IMG/VR virus record: IMGVR_UViG_3300017757_000126
Location: 1-26,134 of that record
DNA from: a virus
Strand: one strand, 5' to 3'
DNA length: 26,134 nt
Position numbers and translations under genes: made by a program. Positions 7,653 through 13,594 of the stretch are shown here, piece after piece. The notes below the pieces were generated by a model. It ran no database searches and had not been told where the DNA came from. It saw nothing but the letters and a program-made list of their open reading frames with translations. Within the stretch, counting starts at the first letter, position 1; every line of letters begins with the position of its first letter.

Positions 7653-7789
7653 TGGCAAAAGGAATTAATTTAGGCAATTACATGGAAAGGCCTAAAAAAA
7701 AGAGACCGGGTGTACATGCAAAAAGTAAAACATCCAAATTAAAAAATAGTAGAAATTACGTCAAGGCCTACAGAGGTCAAGGTAAATAA
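7652..7789 (+). CDS. 45-aa basic microprotein in the head cluster
   Basis: A small gene whose ATG overlaps the previous stop (TAATG) and whose TAA ends 12 bases before the next ATG. It encodes 45 residues: a short start (MAKGINLGNYMERP), then a strongly basic stretch with KKKRPGVHAKSK (about residues 15-26), SKLKNSRNY and a YRGQGK end. Lys/Arg make up roughly a third of the protein and there are no Cys. The KKRPGVHAK...NY...YRGQG pattern looks conserved rather than random, and I believe similar small proteins occur in other phages, but I cannot check this here. The exact fit between two genes on the same strand supports it being real. An RNA/DNA-binding or capsid-interior role is possible, as is a prohead core peptide like T4 gp67/68. 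Function unknown. Confidence 0.75.
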   Translation: MAKGINLGNYMERPKKKRPGVHAKSKTSKLKNSRNYVKAYRGQGK

Positions 7790-7790
7790 A

Positions 7791-7798
7791 TATTTATA
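7791..7798 (+). promoter_or_regulatory. TATTTATA intergenic box 4
   Basis: TATTTATA, one base after the microprotein stop, with only 4 bases between its 7-mer core and the ATG at 7802. It is part of the 12-bp palindrome ATAAATATTTAT (7786-7797). Bases 7784-7805 match 25264-25285 exactly. Confidence 0.45.
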
Positions 7799-7801
7799 TA
7801 C

Positions 7802-8701
7802 ATGACAACACAAGACTTATATACCAAATTATCAACTGGCGATATTACAGAACAAAAGTTTTTGTATGAAGTACGTCGTGATATCAACTTACCATTTATT
7901 ACCCCAATGAATAACTTTAAGGATACTGTAACTATCTTAAAGAATAAGGGTATAATCTCAGAAAAACAAACAAAATTATCTACAGGTAAGCAAGATGTAG
8001 AAATTATATCTAAAACCATTGATATGGTTAACCCATATGAATATTCTAAAGGTATGGATATTGAGCTTGGTGTCGAAAATGAAGCTGTTGGTAATGTAGA
8101 CATTACTGAAGAAGATATTAAAAAAGCACAAAAGAAAGTACTTAAAAATCTTACTAAAGAACCAAATTATTATTCTAAAAAGAATACAGCTACAATGGGT
8201 GATAGTGAATACCCCGTAGAGGTAAACGCTAAATCTATTGCTGCATTAGAAAAGCAAAAAGGTAAAATTATTCGTGAACACGGAGAAGATGCTGAAAGAG
8301 TAGCTGATGTAAATGCTAGTTCTACCATGTTAGAAACAGACGATATTGAAGAACTAGGTAGACTACGTGATTCTATCTACGAAAAATACGCTAAAAAATA
8401 TGGTGTAGATGTAAATGAACTTAAAGATAAAGTTGAAGCTAAAAAATTAGAAACGGAAGATGTAGATAAAACAACAAAATTAGCAATTGCGGATGAAATA
8501 GCTCAATGGAGAAAGGGAAATTTATCTAAAGAACAACTAAGAAAAAGCCTTATGGATTTAAGTGATGGAGAATTTCAATTAGATTCTATTAAAGGATTTA
8601 ATAATGAAACTATAGAAGCAATTGAGGTAGAAGATGAAGATACAGCTATTGCTGTTCAAAAGAAATCTCCTGATTCTGATGTTCGTATAGTAAAAAAGTA
8701 A
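7802..8701 (+). CDS. Unknown helical protein before the prohead protease
   Basis: A 299-aa acidic/Lys-rich protein that is mainly helical. Its N-terminus (TTQDLYTKLSTGDITEQKF followed by LYEVRRDINLPFITPMNNFKD) resembles a short recurring phage motif in which a helix with YEVRRD is followed by an N-F-x-D-T-V-x-I-L-K-N-K-G-I-I segment. The remainder has charged helices and ends in an acid patch (IEVEDEDTAIAV) and a basic tail. It has no signal peptide, membrane segment or catalytic motif. The protease gene begins one base after its stop, so the two are coupled. A prohead core or scaffold-associated role fits the position but is not shown. Confidence 0.7.
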   Translation: MTTQDLYTKLSTGDITEQKFLYEVRRDINLPFITPMNNFKDTVTILKNKGIISEKQTKLSTGKQDVEIISKTIDMVNPYEYSKGMDIELGVENEAVGNVDITEEDIKKAQKKVLKNLTKEPNYYSKKNTATMGDSEYPVEVNAKSIAALEKQKGKIIREHGEDAERVADVNASSTMLETDDIEELGRLRDSIYEKYAKKYGVDVNELKDKVEAKKLETEDVDKTTKLAIADEIAQWRKGNLSKEQLRKSLMDLSDGEFQLDSIKGFNNETIEAIEVEDEDTAIAVQKKSPDSDVRIVKK

Positions 8702-8702
8702 G

Positions 8703-9323
8703 ATGGCTCAAAAATTATTAATAGAATATTCCGTATTTACACCTAAAAACACCCAAATTACAGAGGGTATTGCTGGGTCTAAAAATATGATGGTTGAAGG
8801 TGTTGTTCAGCGTGCTGAAGAATTTAACCATAACGGAAGACGTTATCCATTTGAAATATTAAAAAGAGAAGTAGACAAATATATAGGTGGCCCTATTGCT
8901 GAAAATAGAGCATTAGGTGAATTAGATCACCCAGAATCATCTGTTATTAACCTAAAAAATGCTTCTCACAATATTAAAGAATTATATTGGGATGGAAACG
9001 ATTTAATGGGTAAAATTGAAGTTTTACCTACCCCATCAGGTAATATATTAAAAGAATTATTTAATAATAAAATTACTGTTGGTATTTCATCTCGTGGTAT
9101 GGGTTCTGTTAAACAGTTAGGTGAAGGTAGAGTAGAGGTAGACGATGATTTCGAATTATTGTGTTGGGATTTTGTATCTACACCTTCTACACATGGTGCT
9201 TTTATGAAACCTACTGGATTAAATGAAGGTAGAATACATAAAACAATTAACAAATATTCAAAACTTAACGAAATTATATCTGATATTATTTGCACACAAT
9301 CAGGTATTTGTTGTTTACGTTAA
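8703..9323 (+). CDS. 21: Prohead core protease (gp21-like)
   Basis: A 206-aa maturation protease of the herpesvirus-assemblin-like fold (T4 gp21, peptidase family U9/S80). It cuts scaffold and capsid N-termini once the prohead is built. Visible hallmarks are an RAEEFNHNGRRYP segment (about residues 37-49), the catalytic His76 in GELDHPE, and the nucleophile Ser129 or Ser130 in VGISSRGMG, followed by DFELLCWDFVSTPST (about 149-163). T4 gp21 has 212 aa, so this is full length. It lies directly before the scaffold and capsid genes, the T4 order 21-22-23. A 135-base AT-rich gap follows. Confidence 0.95.
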   Translation: MAQKLLIEYSVFTPKNTQITEGIAGSKNMMVEGVVQRAEEFNHNGRRYPFEILKREVDKYIGGPIAENRALGELDHPESSVINLKNASHNIKELYWDGNDLMGKIEVLPTPSGNILKELFNNKITVGISSRGMGSVKQLGEGRVEVDDDFELLCWDFVSTPSTHGAFMKPTGLNEGRIHKTINKYSKLNEIISDIICTQSGICCLR

Positions 9324-9458
9324 GGTATCCTCAATTTTTTACCCTCCCTATATATTTATCTACAGATAAGATAGATATTCCTAATAATATCTCACTCAGA
9401 TATATAAACTCTTATATTACTTCCCTTAATAAGTAATCCCGACAAAAATTTATTGAAA
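9324..9458 (+). promoter_or_regulatory. Hairpin-rich leader before the scaffold/capsid genes
   Basis: This 135-base gap is the longest in the window. It holds the box at 9353 and then several short inverted repeats: TTATCT/AGATAA (9356-9361 with 9364-9369, loop only 2), GATATT/AATATC (9374-9379 with 9386-9391), ATATAA/TTATAT (9402-9407 with 9412-9417), and a 7-bp stem ATTACTT/AAGTAAT (9416-9422 with 9431-9437, loop 8) that is mutually exclusive with the third. It may be a structured 5' leader for the strongly expressed scaffold-capsid message. Short AT stems can arise by chance, so confidence is low. Confidence 0.3.
9353..9359 (+). promoter_or_regulatory. TATTTAT intergenic box 5
   Basis: TATTTAT followed by C, 29 bases after the protease stop and 99 bases before the scaffold ATG. 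It is the weakest copy because the eighth base is C, not A or T. Confidence 0.35.
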
Positions 9459-10664
9459 ATGTCAAACACAAAGTTTTTCAACGATGCTATCGCTGAAGCT
9501 AAAGCAATCCGTGAGACTGCTCTTGCTAATGCCAAACTTGCTCTAGAAGAAGCTTTTACTCCACAAATTCAATCTATGTTAGAGAAAAAATTAGCTGAAG
9601 AAGCTGATGACATGGATGAAGCTAAAGATATGGACGAGGCGAAAGCCAAGGATATGGATGAAGCAAAAGATATGGACGAAGCTAAGAAAGATGTAGACGA
9701 GGCTAAGAAGGACATGGACGAAGCAAAATCCGATATGGATGAAGCTAAGGACATGGACGAAGCAAAAGAAGTTGACGAAGCCAAAGAGGTGGAGGAAGCT
9801 AAAGCTGACGTAGACGAAGCAAAAGTTGACGAGAAAAAAGACGTAGATGAAGCTAAAGTAGAAGAAGCATCTGTAGAGGAATCTGCAGTTGAAGAAGCTG
9901 CTGTAGAAGAAGCTGCTGTCGAAGAAGGATCAATTGAAGAAATTGATCTAGATGAACTACTTGCTGAACTAGAAGCCGCTGAAGAAGGCTATGGTAAAGA
10001 CAAGATGAAAGACGAAACTGTAGAAGAAGCACCTGTTGCTGAAGAGGCTCCCGTAGCTGAAGCAGAAATCGAAGAAGAAGCTCCCGTAGTGGAAGCTGAA
10101 GCTGACGATGAAGTAGGTGAAATCACAGTAGATGAGCTTAAAGACATTATCAAAGACGTCATGGCTGACGTACTTGGTGGTGGAGCTGAAGGCGGTGAAG
10201 ATATGGAAGTTGACGTAGATGGAGATGGTGACATGGATGTTGCTATTGACGCTGACGGAGACGGAGATATTGAAATCGATGAGATGAAAGATGATAAAGA
10301 AATGGATGAAGTTAAGGCTGAATTAAATGAAGCTGTAAACGTAATCAACACTTTAAAATCAGAACTCAACGAAGTTAATCTTCTAAACGCTAAGCTATTA
10401 TACGTGAACAAATTGTTCCGTAGCAAAACATTAACTGAAGCACAGAAAGTAAAAGTGATCAATGCATTTGATCGTGCTGAATCTGTGAAAGAAGTTAAAA
10501 ATATATTCGAAACAATTAAAGACACAACAACTAAAGCTAAAACGACAGTAAACGAATCTCGTTCATTTGCTTCTAAAGCTGCTGGTGTTGCTGAAACTAA
10601 ACAACCAATTGTTGAGAGTAATGATTTCGTAGCTAGAATGCAAAAGCTAGCCGGTATTATTTAA
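9459..10664 (+). CDS. 22: Acidic prohead scaffold (gp22-like) with DEAK repeats
   Basis: A 401-aa scaffold/core protein around which the capsid assembles and which the gp21-like protease later degrades. I chose the ATG at 9459, not the TTG at 9453, because MSNTKFFNDAI is a natural start. Residues 52-133 carry about a dozen near-copies of MDEAK/VDEAK spaced 6-8 residues apart, giving an extended charged helix. Residues 137-215 are a second low-complexity part (VEEAAVEEA, APVAEEAPVAEAE). Residues 252-258 and 264-270 are DVDGDGD and DADGDGD, which look like calcium-loop motifs. The C-terminal 120 residues (LNEVNLLNAKLLYVNKLFR, LTEAQKVKVINAFDRA, VKEVKNIFETI) form the part I recognise as T4-type gp22. 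It is larger than T4 gp22 (269 aa), mostly because of the repeats. The capsid gene follows 20 bases on. Confidence 0.88.
   Translation: MSNTKFFNDAIAEAKAIRETALANAKLALEEAFTPQIQSMLEKKLAEEADDMDEAKDMDEAKAKDMDEAKDMDEAKKDVDEAKKDMDEAKSDMDEAKDMDEAKEVDEAKEVEEAKADVDEAKVDEKKDVDEAKVEEASVEESAVEEAAVEEAAVEEGSIEEIDLDELLAELEAAEEGYGKDKMKDETVEEAPVAEEAPVAEAEIEEEAPVVEAEADDEVGEITVDELKDIIKDVMADVLGGGAEGGEDMEVDVDGDGDMDVAIDADGDGDIEIDEMKDDKEMDEVKAELNEAVNVINTLKSELNEVNLLNAKLLYVNKLFRSKTLTEAQKVKVINAFDRAESVKEVKNIFETIKDTTTKAKTTVNESRSFASKAAGVAETKQPIVESNDFVARMQKLAGII
9609..9857 (+). repeat. (M/V)DEAK-coding degenerate tandem repeat
   Basis: About twelve imperfect units, mostly 18-21 bases, coding for xDEAKx. Synonymous changes (gatgaagct, gacgaggcg, gacgaagca) keep the protein repeat while the DNA varies, which points to selection on the protein. 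Confidence 0.85.
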
Positions 10665-10683
10665 TTTTTAAAAAACATTTAAA

Positions 10684-12327
10684 ATGTCAAACGTAGTAAA
10701 TCAACTATTAGAGACCGCTAACCCATACAAGTCAGTACAAAAAGACGCTGCTAGACTTGCTGGAAAGTGGGACAAGTCAGGATTACTAGAAGGAATTTCT
10801 GGTGACACTGATAAAGCTAACATGGCAATCATGTTAGAAAACCAAGCTAAACAACTTGTTGTTGAAGCTAATACAACAGGAACAGGCGCAAGCTTTACTC
10901 CTGGAACTGGTGAGCAGTACGCTGCAGTAGCACTACCCCTAGTACGTAAAGTATTTGGACAAATTGCTGCTAAAGAATTTGTTTCTGTTCAACCAATGAG
11001 CCTACCTGCTGGACTAGTATTTTATCTAGACTTCCAGTACGGAACAGCTAAAAAACCATTCGCTGATGGTGATTCAATGTATGGTGATGGATTCACTAAT
11101 GGACACTTTGGTAACACAAACGAAGGTGGACTTTATGGAGCTGGAAGATTCGGATATTCAACTAACGAATTTTCTTCTTCTGTAAATTCAGTAACTGTAT
11201 ATTCTTCTTCATGGAGTGAAGTAAACTTTGATGATGCTTATTCAGCTTCTGTAGCTTCTAATGAAATTAAACACATTAGAATCCCTTCTGCTTCTATTTC
11301 TACTAATATGGATGTTGATGCAGTAAGAGCATTTGTTGTATCTTCAGGATCTATCCTAGAAGCACGTCAATTACCTGCATTCACAAGAACAGTAGGAACT
11401 GCTACAGATGTAAGATTCTACTTTACAGGATCTGCTGCTGAAATCAAAGATGGTAATACTTATGTAATTCACTATTCTAAGAAAACTGCTGATAATGCAA
11501 GAGGTGACTTCGAAGACGGAGCTGCTTATTCTGATCAAGCTGGAGCTGCTGGACAATCTATTTCTATCCCAGAAATTGATGTTCAACTAAGAAGTGAAAC
11601 TATTGCTGCTAAAACACGTAAGTTAAAAGCACAATGGACACCTGAATTCTCTCAAGACTTAAACGCTTTCCATTCACTAGATGCTGAAGCTGAATTGACT
11701 AACATCCTTTCAGAATACATCTCATTGGAAATTGACTTAGAGATCCTAGATATGTTAATTGATAACGTACCTACTTCTCAAGTTGCTAACTGGTCTGCAA
11801 GAGTAGGACAGGAAATCAACGCTGCTGGTACAGCTTTCACATCTAATACAGATGGTGTATACTATACACAAATGAGCTGGTTCCAAACACTTGGAATTAA
11901 ACTACAGAAAATTTCTAACTTGATTCACCAGAAAACTCTACGTGGTGGTGCTAACTTTATGGTAGTATCTCCAACTGTAGCAACTGTACTAGAATCAATT
12001 CCAGGATTTGCTGCTGATACTGATGGTGATGTAACTAAAGCTAACTATGCATTTGGTGTACAGAAAATCGGTGCTTTAAACAGCCGTTACAAAGTGTACA
12101 AGAACCCATACATGACTGAATCTACAATCTTGATGGGCTTTAGAGGAAATCAATTCCTAGAAAGTGGTGCTGTATATGCTCCATATATTCCATTAATCAT
12201 GACACCTCTAGTGTACGATCCAAATACCTTCACTCCAAGAAAAGGTATCATGACTCGTTACGCTAAGAAAATGGTACGTCCTGAATTCTATGGTAAAGTA
12301 AATGTATCTGGATTAAATGTAATCTAA
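10684..12327 (+). CDS. 23: Major capsid protein (gp23-like)
   Basis: A 547-aa HK97-fold capsid subunit. A helical N-terminal delta region (residues 1-61) is followed by VVEANTTGTGASF. Cleavage after Glu61 would match T4 gp23, which is cut after Glu65. Conserved parts are LPLVRKVFGQIAAKEFVSVQPM (about 84-105), IAAKTRKLKAQWTPEFSQDLNAFHSLDAEAEL (broken across the E-loop/P-domain), QKTLRGGANFMVVSP, and the C-terminal PLIMTPLVYDPNTFTPRKGIMTRY. T4 gp23 has 521 aa. The region around residues 150-285 is Ser/Ala-rich and beta-strand-like (SSVNSVTVYSSSWSEV and following) and probably forms a surface insertion. The gene has more G/C at third positions than its neighbours, as expected for strong expression. 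A perfect-stem terminator follows. Confidence 0.96.
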   Translation: MSNVVNQLLETANPYKSVQKDAARLAGKWDKSGLLEGISGDTDKANMAIMLENQAKQLVVEANTTGTGASFTPGTGEQYAAVALPLVRKVFGQIAAKEFVSVQPMSLPAGLVFYLDFQYGTAKKPFADGDSMYGDGFTNGHFGNTNEGGLYGAGRFGYSTNEFSSSVNSVTVYSSSWSEVNFDDAYSASVASNEIKHIRIPSASISTNMDVDAVRAFVVSSGSILEARQLPAFTRTVGTATDVRFYFTGSAAEIKDGNTYVIHYSKKTADNARGDFEDGAAYSDQAGAAGQSISIPEIDVQLRSETIAAKTRKLKAQWTPEFSQDLNAFHSLDAEAELTNILSEYISLEIDLEILDMLIDNVPTSQVANWSARVGQEINAAGTAFTSNTDGVYYTQMSWFQTLGIKLQKISNLIHQKTLRGGANFMVVSPTVATVLESIPGFAADTDGDVTKANYAFGVQKIGALNSRYKVYKNPYMTESTILMGFRGNQFLESGAVYAPYIPLIMTPLVYDPNTFTPRKGIMTRYAKKMVRPEFYGKVNVSGLNVI

Positions 12328-12351
12328 GATAAGAATTTTACTTATTTAAAG

Positions 12352-12380
12352 AATCCCGCCCCGTAAGGCGGGATTTTTTT
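12352..12380 (+). terminator. Rho-independent terminator after the capsid gene
   Basis: AATCCCGCC (12352-12360), loop CCGTAA, and GGCGGGATT (12367-12375) form a perfect 9-bp stem with a GC-rich core, followed by a run of T to 12380. It lies 24 bases after the capsid stop and is the only strong intrinsic terminator I see. It probably isolates the highly expressed scaffold-capsid message. Confidence 0.92.
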
Positions 12381-12382
12381 TA

Positions 12383-12390
12383 TATTTATA
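12383..12390 (+). promoter_or_regulatory. TATTTATA intergenic box 6
   Basis: TATTTATA just after the terminator T-run, with 44 bases between its 7-mer core and the PhoH ATG. Here the box is separated from the upstream stop by 55 bases that include the terminator, so it belongs to the downstream gene. This favours a promoter role over a 3'-end role. An 8-bp palindrome GAACGTTC (12394-12401) follows. Confidence 0.5.
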
Positions 12391-12433
12391 TGTGAACGTT
12401 CTTTCATACATTAACCCTTAAAAAAACCGTTTT

Positions 12434-13168
12434 ATGCCAAGTAAACCCCATACGGATGATGTATATCGTCCAAAGAGGATTCCAAAAAACCCAATCAAAT
12501 TTAAATTACAATTAAACGAGGAGCAAAAAGAAGCAAAAGCTAAAATATTAAATAATACAGTCACACTATTAGCGGGGCAAGCAGGTTCTGGAAAAACGTT
12601 ATTAGCATGTAATATTGCATTAGATGGCCTATTCAGACGACAATACGATAAAGTAATAATCACACGACCAACTGTATCCAAAGAAGAAATTGGATTTTTA
12701 CCTGGAGATTTAAGAGAAAAAATGGATCCTTGGGTTCAACCCATTTATCAAAATATGTTTCTATTATATGATAAAGTAAAAATAGAAAAATTTATTGAAG
12801 ATGGTAAAATAGAAATTGTACCTGTATCCTTTATGCGAGGTAGAACATTTTTAGATTCTATTATTATAGTAGATGAAGCACAAAATGTTACACATGATCA
12901 AATGGAAATGATCTCAACTCGTATCGGAAAACGGTCCAAAATGATTGTATGTGGTGATACACATCAGGTAGATTTAAAGAAAAAAGAAGATTCTGGATTT
13001 AAATTTTTATATAGCGCTGCTAAAAAAGTTAAAAATATGGAATCAATTACTCTATTAACAAATAATAGAAATGAAATAGTGCAGGATTTAATTGATTATT
13101 ACACTGATGCCTACGATAATAAACGAATAGTTGGTACTGCGGGTAGTAGTGGAACACAAAAAAGGTAA
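12434..13168 (+). CDS. phoH: PhoH-like ATPase
   Basis: A 244-aa P-loop ATPase of the PhoH family, common in marine and environmental phages and related to superfamily 1 RNA helicases. Walker A is at residues 48-55 (GQAGSGKT), and Walker B with catalytic Glu is DEAQN (147-151). Other family signatures are ITRPTVSKEEIGFLPGDL (about 76-93), DPWVQPIYQNM, PVSFMRGRTF (130-139) and MIVCGDTHQVDL. The length matches the PhoH core without a PIN domain. Its cellular role in phage infection (RNA metabolism or phosphate stress) is not established. It stands alone between a terminator plus box and another box. Confidence 0.95.
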   Translation: MPSKPHTDDVYRPKRIPKNPIKFKLQLNEEQKEAKAKILNNTVTLLAGQAGSGKTLLACNIALDGLFRRQYDKVIITRPTVSKEEIGFLPGDLREKMDPWVQPIYQNMFLLYDKVKIEKFIEDGKIEIVPVSFMRGRTFLDSIIIVDEAQNVTHDQMEMISTRIGKRSKMIVCGDTHQVDLKKKEDSGFKFLYSAAKKVKNMESITLLTNNRNEIVQDLIDYYTDAYDNKRIVGTAGSSGTQKR

Positions 13169-13169
13169 A

Positions 13170-13178
13170 TATTTATTA
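13170..13178 (+). promoter_or_regulatory. TATTTATTA intergenic box 7
   Basis: TATTTATTA preceded by AA. It begins 1 base after the phoH stop, with 13 bases between its 7-mer core and the ATG at 13190. Confidence 0.45.
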
Positions 13179-13189
13179 ATAAAATAAAC

Positions 13190-13594
13190 ATGGCAGCAGG
13201 AAAATATTCTTTTGTAATTGAAAAAGGAGCTACTACTGATTTCGAAATTCTTTATAAAGACGCATCTGGAACCCCTATTGATTTAAAAGATAATCAAGCT
13301 AGAATGCAATTAAGAGCAGAACAAACAGGATCTAGCGCTTTATATCTAACATTATCTAGTAGTTTAAATGATGATGGCACTGGTTTAAATATAAGTGGTT
13401 CAGGAGGTACTAACCCACCAGAATCAGGTTCAATAGGAATATTTATTTCTTATTTAACATCTTCTATATTAGATTTTGATAAAGCTTATTATGATTTAGA
13501 AATAGCATCAGGTAGTGGTATTAATACAAAAGTAACTCGTATCCTAGAAGGACAAGTACAAGTATCTAAAAATATCACTACAGGATCATTTTAA
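13190..13594 (+). CDS. Small beta-rich structural protein (baseplate/fibre-adaptor-like)
   Basis: A 134-aa protein, probably a beta-sandwich. The layout is EKGATTDFEILYKDASGTPIDL, then QARMQLRAE, a central strand series, then FDKAYYDLEIASG and RILEGQVQVSKNIT. This matches a common phage virion domain (BppU N-terminal-like) in which 'YDLEI ... RILEGxxxVS' closes the fold. Such domains link fibres to the tail or neck. The stop overlaps the start of the collagen-like fibre gene as TAATG, so the two are translationally coupled and probably interact. The role is inferred from the fold pattern and neighbour. Confidence 0.65.
   Translation: MAAGKYSFVIEKGATTDFEILYKDASGTPIDLKDNQARMQLRAEQTGSSALYLTLSSSLNDDGTGLNISGSGGTNPPESGSIGIFISYLTSSILDFDKAYYDLEIASGSGINTKVTRILEGQVQVSKNITTGSF

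Noticed and set aside
9453-9458. TTG at 9453 as start of the scaffold gene
   Set aside because: It adds only Met-Lys before an ATG at 9459 that gives a natural MSNTKFF start.
9989-10525. Long minus-strand open frame (178 aa, Ser/Thr-rich) opposite the scaffold gene
   Set aside because: It is the mirror of Glu/Asp/Ala-rich codons (gaa/gct read as ttc/agc). It has no leader, no neighbour on that strand and low complexity.
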